Assembly: GCF_014640615.1 (NCBI RefSeq)
Contig: NZ_BMHH01000008.1
Coordinates: 1-64,000, forward strand
DNA: 64,000 nucleotides
Source: Paramesorhizobium endophyticum
GTDB lineage: Bacteria > Pseudomonadota > Alphaproteobacteria > Rhizobiales > Rhizobiaceae
Reading direction: 5' to 3'
In this document: positions 53,316-61,774 of the stretch, piece after piece
How the letters are laid out: each line of letters starts with the position of its first letter
How positions within the stretch are numbered: the first letter of the stretch is position 1
Notes under the pieces: generated by a model
What the model was told of the DNA's origin: nothing
Databases searched by the model: none
The model's input: only the letters and a program-made list of their open reading frames with translations
Made by a program: the position numbers and the translations under genes

Positions 53316-54705
53316 CGTTTCCTCCATTTCTGATTTCGTCCCGCAGGAAAGCGCAAAAGCGCGGATCAGCGCCATAGGCGACGTTGACGCGCATGGCCGG
53401 CGGCATCGCGGCCTCGCGATCGGCGTAAAACACGCTTGCCGGCGCAATGAAGATGTTGGCCTTGGCCGCCCTGAGGCAGAAAGCGGTTTCGTCCAGCGTC
53501 GCCGGAAGCGGCACCCAGATGTAAAAGCCCTGCACTTTCGGAAGCGAGACTTCCAGTCCCACGGCGGTGAGAGCCTGCGCGGTCGCTTTCGCGCCATCCT
53601 CGATCCACCCGCGCAGGCGTCTCAGGTTCTTGAGATACTGACCGCTCTCGATCATCTCCAGCACGACCCGCTCAACATGCAGGGACGTGGCGACCATGGT
53701 GATCATCTTCAGATCGACGAGACTGCGGATCGTCTCGGGCGCGCCTGCAACATAGCCGCAGCGCAGGCTCGCCGACAGCGTCTTGGAAAACGACCCGACA
53801 TAGAGAACGCGCTGCTGCTGACCGAAGGCTGCAAGCCGAGGCAGGGTCGGAGCGATCAGATCGGCGAAGATATCGTCTTCGACCAGCCGAAAGTCGTGGA
53901 CTTCCGCCATCTGCAGAAGGGCGAAGGCATGGGCGGGCGACAAGGTGCCGCCGGTCGGGTTGTGCGCCTGGCTCTGGGTGAAGAACAGTTTTGGCCGGTG
54001 GCTGACGAGCTTCTGGCGGAGTTCGTCGAGATCGGGGCCGTCCTGCAGCCGGCGGATCGGAACGACATTTGCCTTGGCCAGCCGGAGCTTTGCATAGAGA
54101 GGATAATATCCCGGGCTATCGACGAACACCGTATCGCCGGGCTCCAGAAAATGCCGGATAATCAGGTCCAGGCCGTGATTGACGCCGCTTGTCAGCATGA
54201 CGCCATCCGGCTCGGTCGTGATTGAACGCTCGGCAAGCGAAACCCGAAGCCATTCCCGTAGCGCGCCGAGGCCCCAGGAACTGCCATATCCGAAATCCAC
54301 CTCTGCGGTTGCATTGCGGCTCGTGCGCAGGATCCGGCGCATGTCGGAATCTTCGGTCCAGCTGACCGGTGGCCGGCCATCGCCTGGCCGCGTCTTGTAG
54401 TTCTGGTCGAGTTGCTCCCTCAACAGCGACATGATGCCGGTCGCCTCGGTGACATCAGGTCTTACCCGCGGCGCCGGCGCCGGCCGATTCTCCGAGACGT
54501 AATAGCCAGAGCCCTGCCGCGCGATTGCGAGTCCGCGCGCAACGAGCCGGTCGTAGGCTTCCGCCATCGTGTTCTTGGAGACGCCGAACTGCTCGGCCCC
54601 TCCCCGGACAGACGGCAGTTTTTGACCCGCCTTGTAGAGCCCCGAGGCAATCTGCCCGCTCACATGGGCGATGATATTATCGACCACTTTCACCGATCGT
54701 CCCAC
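53308..54705 (-). CDS. MocR-type (GntR-aminotransferase) regulator
   Basis: This 465-residue protein joins an N-terminal GntR winged HTH (KLPSVRGGAEQFGVSKNTMAEAYDRLVARG) to a class I aminotransferase-like domain with the PLP Lys in VLYVGSFSKTLSASLRCGYV and HNPTGGT, AEVHDFRLVEDDIF. MocR proteins use the PLP domain to sense amino acids or PLP-linked ligands. It is divergent from the HMG-CoA reductase operon, with three GGGACAGT-type repeats between them, and overlaps HMG-CoA lyase. It is therefore the likely regulator of the mevalonate cluster. An active aminotransferase role is not excluded. Confidence 0.9.
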   Translation of the reverse strand: MGRSVKVVDNIIAHVSGQIASGLYKAGQKLPSVRGGAEQFGVSKNTMAEAYDRLVARGLAIARQGSGYYVSENRPAPAPRVRPDVTEATGIMSLLREQLDQNYKTRPGDGRPPVSWTEDSDMRRILRTSRNATAEVDFGYGSSWGLGALREWLRVSLAERSITTEPDGVMLTSGVNHGLDLIIRHFLEPGDTVFVDSPGYYPLYAKLRLAKANVVPIRRLQDGPDLDELRQKLVSHRPKLFFTQSQAHNPTGGTLSPAHAFALLQMAEVHDFRLVEDDIFADLIAPTLPRLAAFGQQQRVLYVGSFSKTLSASLRCGYVAGAPETIRSLVDLKMITMVATSLHVERVVLEMIESGQYLKNLRRLRGWIEDGAKATAQALTAVGLEVSLPKVQGFYIWVPLPATLDETAFCLRAAKANIFIAPASVFYADREAAMPPAMRVNVAYGADPRFCAFLRDEIRNGGNDG

Positions 54706-54714
54706 CTTTCATCT

Positions 54715-54777
54715 GGGACAGTGCCCGCAATTAATCGGTCAACTGTCCCTTGCCTCGCGGTCGCATTCTAGGACAGT
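54715..54777. promoter_or_regulatory. GGGACAGT repeats, probable MocR operator
   Basis: Three copies of a GGGACAGT-type box lie in the divergent region: GGGACAGT at 54715-54722, its inverse ACTGTCCC at 54742-54749 and GGACAGT at 54771-54777. MocR regulators typically bind paired direct and inverted boxes between divergent genes, which fits control of both the mvaA-type operon and the regulator itself. Confidence 0.6.
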
Positions 54778-54822
54778 TTGCTCCCGACGCAAGCTTAGAT
54801 GTATTGGTTTTGGAGTGAGCCA

Positions 54823-56115
54823 TTGACAAAAAAGACCGCAACATCGCGTATCGAGAATATGCGAAATCTGTCTCCTGCCGAGCGGCTGGAGCAGGTTGCC
54901 GCGGCAACGCAGATGGACGATCGGACGAAAGCTGTTCTTGCCGCCCCTGACGCCCTGTCTGTCGAGCGTGCCAACGGCATGATCGAAAACGTGATCGGGA
55001 CGTTCCAGCTTCCCCTCGGCGTGGCGACGAACTTTCTCGTTAATGGCCGGGACTACCTCGTGCCGATGGCTGTCGAGGAACCTTCGGTCGTTGCCGCCGC
55101 CTCCTACATGGCGCGTATCGTTCGCGGCTGCGGCGGTTTCCAGACCTCGTCCACGGCGCCGATCATGCGCGCCCAGGTCCAGATCATCGGCCTGTCTGAT
55201 CCGTACGGTGCGCGGCTGGCGATCCTTTCCGCGCGCGATGAAATCGTTACGTCCGCAAATTCCAAGGATCCGGTGCTTGTGAAGTTCGGCGGCGGCTGCC
55301 GCGACATCGAAGTGCATGTGTTCCCATCGACCTCCCGCGGCCCGATGGTCGTCGTGCATCTGCTGGTCGACGTCCGCGACGCGATGGGCGCCAACACCGT
55401 TAACACCATGGCCGAAGCCATCGCACCAATCGTCGAGCGGGTCACCGGGGGCGAAGTCCGGCTTCGCATTCTCTCGAACCTCGCGGATCTGCGGCTTGTG
55501 AGAGCCCGCGTAGAACTGACAGAGGAAGCCCTCGTCACGAAGGAGTTCTCGGGGCGCCGGATGATGGAGGGCATCGTAGACGCGTATGAATTCGCGGCCG
55601 TCGATCCCTACCGCGCCGCGACGCACAACAAAGGCATCATGAACGGTGTCGACCCGGTGGTCGTCGCGACCGGAAACGATTGGCGGGCGATCGAGGCCGG
55701 CGCCCATGCATATGCCGCACGCTTGGGTCGCTATACCTCGCTGACGACTTGGGAAATCAGCGCCAAGGGGACGCTTGTCGGCACTATCGAGATGCCAATG
55801 GCGCTGGGCCTGGTCGGCGGAGCAACAAAGACACATCCGACAGCACAGGCGGCGTTGCAGATCCTGAACGTCGGTTCGGCCGTGGAACTTGCTGAAGTGA
55901 CGGTCGCGGTTGGTCTTGCACAGAACATGGCAGCCCTTCGCGCACTCGCCACCGAAGGCATACAACGTGGCCATATGGCGCTGCATGCGCGCAACATCGC
56001 GATCGGCGCCGGCGCCGTGGGCGAAGAGATCGATGCGGTTGCACGCAGGCTGGCCGCCGATCATGACGTTCGCTCCACCCGCGCAGAGGAAATCCTCGAC
56101 GAACTGCGAAAGTAA
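54823..56115 (+). CDS. mvaA: Hydroxymethylglutaryl-CoA reductase, class II (degradative)
   Basis: This 430-residue enzyme oxidises mevalonate to HMG-CoA in catabolism. The sequence closely follows the Pseudomonas mevalonii type: [19 protein letters not shown], the catalytic Glu in [26 protein letters not shown], the Lys in [26 protein letters not shown] and the catalytic His in [12 protein letters not shown] 54823 follows TGGAG and gives about the length of the known enzyme; ATG 54799 adds eight residues but lacks a site. Rhizobia make isoprenoids by the MEP route, so a biosynthetic role is unlikely. Confidence 0.93.
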   Translation: MTKKTATSRIENMRNLSPAERLEQVAAATQMDDRTKAVLAAPDALSVERANGMIENVIGTFQLPLGVATNFLVNGRDYLVPMAVEEPSVVAAASYMARIVRGCGGFQTSSTAPIMRAQVQIIGLSDPYGARLAILSARDEIVTSANSKDPVLVKFGGGCRDIEVHVFPSTSRGPMVVVHLLVDVRDAMGANTVNTMAEAIAPIVERVTGGEVRLRILSNLADLRLVRARVELTEEALVTKEFSGRRMMEGIVDAYEFAAVDPYRAATHNKGIMNGVDPVVVATGNDWRAIEAGAHAYAARLGRYTSLTTWEISAKGTLVGTIEMPMALGLVGGATKTHPTAQAALQILNVGSAVELAEVTVAVGLAQNMAALRALATEGIQRGHMALHARNIAIGAGAVGEEIDAVARRLAADHDVRSTRAEEILDELRK

Positions 56116-56215
56116 ACTGAAACCGGCAGTCGCGCAAAGGAGGAGCTTCGCCCGACTACCCGGCCACTTGCTGGCCATTTTTTCCGGTCGAGTGGCCGGC
56201 ACCTGGGAGGGTTAG

Positions 56216-56674
56216 ATGATAGATCAGAATGTTGTGCGCGCCACCGGCCCGCACGGTCAGCTTGCCGAGGTTTGGGGAGACGTGGTGTCTCGCCCTCAAC
56301 TCGCGAAAGCAATGATTATTGGCGCCATATTGAGCGTCGTTGTCTACTACGTCACGCTTGCGACGATCTCGCCGCTGGCAGCCACGCCAGCGGTCGGCAA
56401 GGCGTTGGCAATGCTTGCCGGCATTGTAGGCTCGGTCGTCAGCGGAGCCGTGTGTTCCCGGATGTTTGCACCCAAGCGCGTCGTCGTCGAGCAGGCCGAG
56501 ACAGGCACCGCCTGGCAGGCCGATATCCTTGAACAGCTTGAACAGGAGGGCGGGCCTATCGGCCGGGTGGAAGATCTTCCGCCTGTGGTGGCGCAGGAAA
56601 TGCGCGAGGTCGGGCTCTACGATCTCTTCAAGAATTACCAAGATCGTCGCGGCGTTGACAGGCAGGGGGAGTGA
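56216..56674 (+). CDS. Small membrane protein of the mevalonate cluster, unknown family
   Basis: I do not recognise this 152-residue protein. It has two hydrophobic segments (about 35-55 and 63-84) and a soluble acidic C-terminal tail of about 65 residues (EQAETGTAWQADILEQLEQEGG...). GGGAGGG precedes the start. It lies between the reductase and the TctA-like permease genes and ends one base before the permease start, so it is a good candidate accessory subunit in place of TctB. Its two-segment topology differs from the four segments of TctB. Confidence 0.75.
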   Translation: MIDQNVVRATGPHGQLAEVWGDVVSRPQLAKAMIIGAILSVVVYYVTLATISPLAATPAVGKALAMLAGIVGSVVSGAVCSRMFAPKRVVVEQAETGTAWQADILEQLEQEGGPIGRVEDLPPVVAQEMREVGLYDLFKNYQDRRGVDRQGE

Positions 56675-56675
56675 C

Positions 56676-58058
56676 ATGGACGGTATGATGTATGAAATAG
56701 TCATGGCCGTATCTCTCGGCCTTCTCGGAGCCATCCTGTTTTCCGCCATCGGCCTGATTTCAGGGACGGACGAAACCACCACCATCGCCCCAGTCACCCT
56801 TCTCGTCGTTCTTCTGGGGGCGCCGCCGGTCGCGGTCTTCACCTTCTGGATGTGCTCGGCGATTTCCAAGCACATGACCCATGCGGTGCCGACGGCGCTC
56901 CTCGGCATTCCGGGCGACACCATGGCGCTACCGCTTCTGCAGCAGGCCACCGCACTTCGCAATCTCGGCGCACCACATGTGGCGCTCCGCAAGATGCTGG
57001 CGGGCTCCGTCATATCGGCCTTCATTGCGATACCGCTTGCAGTTCTGTTCGCCGTCATCCTGGCGCCTTTCGGCAGCTATATCACCGCATCGGCCCCATG
57101 GCTCTTCATCGGGGCGGCACTCATCATTGCCTATTTCTCGGCCGGCCGCTGGGCTTCGGTCGTCGCACTGGTCCCGTTCACGCTGCTGATTATTGCTTTG
57201 CAGGGCTTCACCGCAGCGCATAACGTCAAGCTCGGCGTCAGCTATTTTCTCGGTATCGCCGTCGGGCCGCTGGTGGCGGAGCTGTTTTCCGCAATTTCGC
57301 CGCTCGAGCAGAAACGTATGAACCGCAACCAGTTGCGCCAGACCACGCTTGCGCCAGACGTGAAGGGCTGGGGCGGCTATTTCCCTAACCCATTCCGCGT
57401 GCTCGACAAGAGCCAGGTGGTGACGACGGCGACAGCCGCCGCCGTGACCAGCGCGACATTCGTGTTCAGCCCGGTCGCCGTAACCGTGATCGCCGGCGAA
57501 ATCGTCGGCGCGCGCATCAAGCACGCCTATCATCGCCTGACCTCCGTGCTCGCCGTTCGTAATGGCGTGACGGAATCGACCTACATTGCCGAAGCGCTGA
57601 TCCCGCTGATCGCTTTCGGTCTGCCACTCAGCCCAGTCGCCGCCGGGCCGGCCGCACCGCTGTTCAACGCACCACCGCGTTTCACGGTCGATACCGGAAC
57701 CGGCGTCGTCAACAACCTGCACACAATGATGTCGGTCTCCGAGTTCCTGATCTGGGGCCTGATCTCCGTCGTCATTGCCGCCGCCATCGCCTACCCCTTC
57801 GCAATGAACCACGCGCGCAGCGCCGCAGCGTTCGTGGCAAAGTACATTAGCCATGAAGCCATCATCGCCACCTTCGTCGGCCTCATCCTGGTGATCGGCC
57901 TCTGGGAGGGCGGACTGCTGGCCCTGCTGGTCATTGTCACCGTCGGCCTCGTCGGCGGCCTGCTTTACCGCGTGCTCGGAATGAACACCGGCGTGCAATT
58001 CATGGGCTATTACGCTGCGATCCTCAGTGTTCCGGCGATCCTGAAGCTGATCGGCTGA
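56676..58058 (+). CDS. TctA-like permease, probable mevalonate transporter
   Basis: This 460-residue membrane protein has about 11 hydrophobic segments and TctA-like elements: GLISGTDETTTIAPVTLLVVLLGAPP in the first quarter and THAVPTALLGIPGDTMALPLLQQA after it. TctA proteins are the large permease of tripartite tricarboxylate transporters, which normally need a TctC binding protein. None is encoded here. ATG 56676 follows AGGGGGAG. The position between HMG-CoA reductase and the lactonase gene suggests that it imports mevalonate. Confidence 0.72.
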   Translation: MDGMMYEIVMAVSLGLLGAILFSAIGLISGTDETTTIAPVTLLVVLLGAPPVAVFTFWMCSAISKHMTHAVPTALLGIPGDTMALPLLQQATALRNLGAPHVALRKMLAGSVISAFIAIPLAVLFAVILAPFGSYITASAPWLFIGAALIIAYFSAGRWASVVALVPFTLLIIALQGFTAAHNVKLGVSYFLGIAVGPLVAELFSAISPLEQKRMNRNQLRQTTLAPDVKGWGGYFPNPFRVLDKSQVVTTATAAAVTSATFVFSPVAVTVIAGEIVGARIKHAYHRLTSVLAVRNGVTESTYIAEALIPLIAFGLPLSPVAAGPAAPLFNAPPRFTVDTGTGVVNNLHTMMSVSEFLIWGLISVVIAAAIAYPFAMNHARSAAAFVAKYISHEAIIATFVGLILVIGLWEGGLLALLVIVTVGLVGGLLYRVLGMNTGVQFMGYYAAILSVPAILKLIG

Positions 58059-58098
58059 TCCAGCCGCTCGGCCTTGTGGCAAAATGGGAGGAGAGAAT

Positions 58099-59118
58099 AT
58101 GAACCGACTGGCGCACATGTCAGCTCTGGGCGCGGCACTGATCCTGATCGGTGTTGCTGCTCACGCGGCCGACGATACCGCAACGCTTCCAGCCTTGGAC
58201 ATCCCGCGGGCGCTTCGAAGCGCCGTACCTCTGCCGATGGCGGAAGCCGACTTGCCGTCTGTCGAGGCCAGGGAATACTTTAAGGTTTCCGAAAAAGGCC
58301 TGCAGCTCGAATGCCCGACATTCGATGCGAAGGGTGATCTCCTGTTCTGCGAAGTCTTCGGCGGAACGGTGTTTCGCCTGACCCCGGACAGGCAGCTTTC
58401 GAGTTTCGTGCCGAACCCGCAACTGCGCCCCGCCGGACTTGCGGTTGGCCGCAATGGCCGCATCTACATGGCCGAACTCGGGGACTTCAAGTCGCGTGGA
58501 TCAGTGGTCACCACGGCACCCGACGGTAGCGACGTCCAGACCATCGTGTCGAGAGATGACGGTTTTCTGCCTGACGACCTTGTCTTCAACAAGGATGGCG
58601 GATTTTATTTCACCGACTTCAAGGGTGGTTCCAGCACGCCCTCCGGCGGCGTCTATTACCTCGGTCCCGGTGGAGGCAAGCCGGTTCCGGTCGTGCCCGA
58701 TCTCCGGATCGCCAACGGTATCGGTCTCAGCCCAGACGGCAAGACGCTGTGGGTGACGGAGTTAGCCGGCGGCCAGTTGCACCGGATTTCGCTCGCAGAC
58801 GCCACCACCATCGCACCGTTCGGATCATCGGTCGTCTACAATTTTGTCGGCGGCGGCCCGGACTCCATCCGCGTCGATGCCGACGGCAACGTCTATGTGG
58901 CGATGTATGGTCAGGGGCGGATCATGGTATTCAATCCGCTCGGCTTCCCGATCGGCCAGTACCTGCTGCCCGGCCGCGATGACGGGCACAATCTGCGCTC
59001 GACCTCCATGGTCATTCGCCCCGGCACAGACGAACTGCTGATTTTCACGAACGATTGGGACAAAGGTCAAGGCTCGACCATCTTCGTAGCTAAGGCAGTT
59101 GCCAAAGCAGCGCCATAA
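58099..59118 (+). CDS. Secreted SMP-30/Drp35-type lactonase
   Basis: This 339-residue beta-propeller protein has a signal peptide (MNRLAHMSALGAALILIGVAAHA, cleavage near residue 23) and the calcium-dependent lactonase signature set: DLLFCEVFGGTVFRL with metal-binding Glu, PDDLVFNKDGGFYFTDF, IANGIGLSPDGKTLWVTE with metal-binding Asn, and GPDSIRVDADGNVYVAMYGQGR with catalytic Asp. The last two blocks strongly resemble Drp35, a lactonase. GGGAGGAGAG precedes ATG 58099. In this cluster the natural substrate is probably mevalonolactone, opened in the periplasm before uptake. Gluconolactone or other lactones are alternatives. Confidence 0.82.
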   Translation: MNRLAHMSALGAALILIGVAAHAADDTATLPALDIPRALRSAVPLPMAEADLPSVEAREYFKVSEKGLQLECPTFDAKGDLLFCEVFGGTVFRLTPDRQLSSFVPNPQLRPAGLAVGRNGRIYMAELGDFKSRGSVVTTAPDGSDVQTIVSRDDGFLPDDLVFNKDGGFYFTDFKGGSSTPSGGVYYLGPGGGKPVPVVPDLRIANGIGLSPDGKTLWVTELAGGQLHRISLADATTIAPFGSSVVYNFVGGGPDSIRVDADGNVYVAMYGQGRIMVFNPLGFPIGQYLLPGRDDGHNLRSTSMVIRPGTDELLIFTNDWDKGQGSTIFVAKAVAKAAP

Positions 59119-59244
59119 CGCGTTCACGGGGAACGCCTGTCAGGGGCGTATGACGGCCCACGCTGCTCACTTCCCTGCGGACCGCGAGAGCGACCCTACG
59201 GTCAATGACACTACCGGCTCACTTTAATAAGCACGGAGGAAAAA

Positions 59245-59958
59245 TTGAGGAAAATAGTATCAGGCGCCTCCGAGGCGCTGGCCGATATTCTCGTTGATGG
59301 CATGACTATCATGTCGGGTGGCTTTGGCCTTTGTGGCATTCCATCGGCGCTGATCGAGGCGATCCGGGTTTCTGGCGTGACGGATCTCACCGTTATATCG
59401 AACAATGCCGGCGTCGACGGGTGTGGACTCGGCCTGCTTCTTGAAAGCAGGCAGATCAGCAAGATGTTCTCGTCTTATGTCGGCGAGAATAAGCTCTTCG
59501 CGCAGCAATATCTGTCCGGCGATCTGGAACTGGAATTCAACCCACAGGGCACCTTGGCTGAACGAATCCGGGCCGGCGGAGCAGGCATCCCGGCCTTTTT
59601 TACGAGGACTGGCGTCGGCACACTCGTGGCTGAAGGAAAAGAACTCCGCCGGTTCGGTGAAAACGATTATGTAATGGAGACCGGCTTGTTTGCCGATCTT
59701 GCAGTCATTCATGCCTGGAAGGGCGATACGGAAGGCAACCTTGTGTACCGGAAGACGGCGCGGAATTTCAATCCGATCATGGCGACAGCTGCCAGCATAA
59801 CTGTTGCGGAGGTTGAAAATCTGGTCGATGTCGGAGAGATCGATCCCGATGCGGTCCATACGCCTGGGATTTACGTCCAAAAGGTCGTTCATGTCGCCTG
59901 TCCGGAAAAGCGTATCGAACAACGCACTGTACGTGCGCTGTCACAGGAGATCGCGTAA
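59245..59958 (+). CDS. scoA: 3-oxoacid CoA-transferase subunit A
   Basis: This 237-residue subunit has the CoA-transferase family I features [84 protein letters not shown] and [15 protein letters not shown]. The start is TTG at 59245, placed after a strong GGAGG. With subunit B it moves CoA from succinyl-CoA to acetoacetate, the product of HMG-CoA lyase. It ends the mevalonate operon together with scoB, after a 126-base gap from the lactonase gene. Confidence 0.92.
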   Translation: MRKIVSGASEALADILVDGMTIMSGGFGLCGIPSALIEAIRVSGVTDLTVISNNAGVDGCGLGLLLESRQISKMFSSYVGENKLFAQQYLSGDLELEFNPQGTLAERIRAGGAGIPAFFTRTGVGTLVAEGKELRRFGENDYVMETGLFADLAVIHAWKGDTEGNLVYRKTARNFNPIMATAASITVAEVENLVDVGEIDPDAVHTPGIYVQKVVHVACPEKRIEQRTVRALSQEIA

Positions 59959-59959
59959 C

Positions 59960-60622
59960 ATGGCTTGGACGCGTGAACAAATGGCGGCACGTGCCGCTCG
60001 TGAACTGCAGGATGGCTTCTACGTCAATCTTGGCATCGGCATCCCCACGCTGGTAGCCAACTTCATTCCGGACGACATCGAGGTGACGCTCCAGAGCGAG
60101 AACGGCATGCTCGGCATGGGTCCGTTCCCGTTTGAAGGCGAAGAGGACGCCGACCTTATCAACGCAGGCAAGCAGACGATAACGCAGTTGCCTAAGACGA
60201 GCTTTTTTTCGTCTGCCGACAGTTTTGCCATGATCCGCGGTGGTCATATCGATCTGTCGATCCTCGGCGCCATGCAGATCTCGCAATCTGGCGACCTTGC
60301 CAACTGGATGATCCCGGGCAAGATGGTAAAGGGCATGGGAGGCGCCATGGATCTTGTTGCAGGCGTCAAGAAGGTGGTGGTCGTCATGGAGCATGAGGCT
60401 AAGGGCGAGCCGAAGCTCCTGAAGGAGTGCACCTTGCCTCTGACCGGTCAGCGCGTCACGGACATGGTAATCACTGACCTCGCCGTTTTTCGCGTCGCCC
60501 GTACCGGTGCGCCAAAGATGGTCCTGGTGGAAATGGCTGAGGATGTCACGCTTGAGGAGATTCGCGCCAAAACGCAGGCGGAGTTCGAAGTTGGCCTAAC
60601 ATTGGATGGATCAGGCCCATGA
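59960..60622 (+). CDS. scoB: 3-oxoacid CoA-transferase subunit B
   Basis: This 220-residue subunit has the B-chain features [18 protein letters not shown], the catalytic Glu in [53 protein letters not shown] and EKxKGEPK-type [16 protein letters not shown]. The ATG lies one base after the subunit A stop codon. With scoA it yields acetoacetyl-CoA, which a thiolase elsewhere in the genome would cleave to two acetyl-CoA. The gene converges with the third UgpC-type operon. Confidence 0.93.
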   Translation: MAWTREQMAARAARELQDGFYVNLGIGIPTLVANFIPDDIEVTLQSENGMLGMGPFPFEGEEDADLINAGKQTITQLPKTSFFSSADSFAMIRGGHIDLSILGAMQISQSGDLANWMIPGKMVKGMGGAMDLVAGVKKVVVVMEHEAKGEPKLLKECTLPLTGQRVTDMVITDLAVFRVARTGAPKMVLVEMAEDVTLEEIRAKTQAEFEVGLTLDGSGP

Positions 60623-60701
60623 CGAGGCCTTCAGTGGTGATTGCATAAGCTGCACCTCCGCCGTGCGTGCCCGAGTGCAGCCCCTTTTGACCTATGCGGG
60701 A

Positions 60702-61760
60702 CTAGCCAAGCCGCACTCCCTTCTTCCTGTCAAAGACGTGCACCGCGCCCTGATCGAGACACAGGGCGCGTTCGGCACCTACGTCGAAATCCGGCCGGTC
60801 GCGCAGAACAAGGGAAACCGGCCCCGTGTCCAATTGCATCTCCACGAAGGTTTCGGATCCCGTCGGCTCGATATTGCCGACCACCGCCATCAACGGACCC
60901 TCGGACGCAAGGCGGATCTCTTCCGGCCGCTTGCCGATCAAGACCTTGTGGTCTTCGCCGAGGTTTGCCGGCGCGGCAAGACCGGTCGGGCGTCCATCGT
61001 CGAGGAAGAGTCCGCCTGCCTTGGCGAAGGCCGGAAACAGGTTCATGGCGGGAGAACCGATGAACTGGGCGACGAAGGCATTGGCCGGACGGTCGTAGAG
61101 TTCGAGCGGCGTGCCGATCTGCTCGATCCGTCCGGCCTGCATGACGACGATCCGGTCGGCCATGGTCATGGCCTCGATCTGGTCGTGGGTAACATAGATC
61201 ATGGTCGTTCCGAGTCGGCGGTGCAGGCTCTTGATCTCGCTGCGCATTTGCACACGCAGCTTGGCGTCGAGATTTGACAGCGGCTCATCGAACAGGAAGA
61301 CCTGCGGGTTGCGCACGATTGAGCGGCCCATGGCGACACGCTGGCGCTGCCCACCCGAAAGCGCCTTGGGCTTGCGGTCCAGTAGAGGCGTGAGGCCGAG
61401 GATTTCAGCGGCCTCCCTGACCTTGCGTGTCTTCTCCTCCTTGCCGGCACCGGCCAGCGTAAGCGAGAAGGCCATATTCTCCTCGACCGTCATGTGTGGA
61501 TAAAGCGCGTAATTCTGGAATACCATCGAGATATCCCGGCTTTTCGGCGGCAGATCGTTGACAATCTTGCCGCCGATTGAAATCGTTCCGCCCGAAATGT
61601 CTTCCAGACCAGCGATCATTCGCAAAAGGGTCGACTTGCCGCAGCCGGAAGGACCGATCAGCACCACGAATTCACCGTCGCCGATCATCGCGTCGATGCC
61701 GTGGATCACCTCGACGCGGTCATATCGCTTGACAATCTTGTTGATCGAAACGCTTGCCAT
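60702..61760 (-). CDS. Sugar ABC transporter ATP-binding protein, UgpC/MalK type (third system)
   Basis: This 352-residue ATPase has Walker A GPSGCGKST, the Q-loop MVFQNYALYPH, signature LSGGQRQR, Walker [17 protein letters not shown] and a MalK-type C-terminal regulatory domain (IGKRPEEIRLA). It is the last visible gene of an operon that also encodes an ADP-ribosylglycohydrolase-type protein and a MalG-type permease at the right window edge. Confidence 0.94.
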   Translation of the reverse strand: MASVSINKIVKRYDRVEVIHGIDAMIGDGEFVVLIGPSGCGKSTLLRMIAGLEDISGGTISIGGKIVNDLPPKSRDISMVFQNYALYPHMTVEENMAFSLTLAGAGKEEKTRKVREAAEILGLTPLLDRKPKALSGGQRQRVAMGRSIVRNPQVFLFDEPLSNLDAKLRVQMRSEIKSLHRRLGTTMIYVTHDQIEAMTMADRIVVMQAGRIEQIGTPLELYDRPANAFVAQFIGSPAMNLFPAFAKAGGLFLDDGRPTGLAAPANLGEDHKVLIGKRPEEIRLASEGPLMAVVGNIEPTGSETFVEMQLDTGPVSLVLRDRPDFDVGAERALCLDQGAVHVFDRKKGVRLG

Positions 61761-61774
61761 GATGACTTTCTCCC

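Noticed and set aside
54739-56202. 487-codon minus-strand frame opposite HMG-CoA reductase
   Set aside because: The reductase matches its family along its full length. The antisense frame has no recognisable domain.
56928-58118. 396-codon minus-strand frame opposite the TctA-like permease
   Set aside because: Antisense of a membrane protein, without hydrophobic segments or family motifs.
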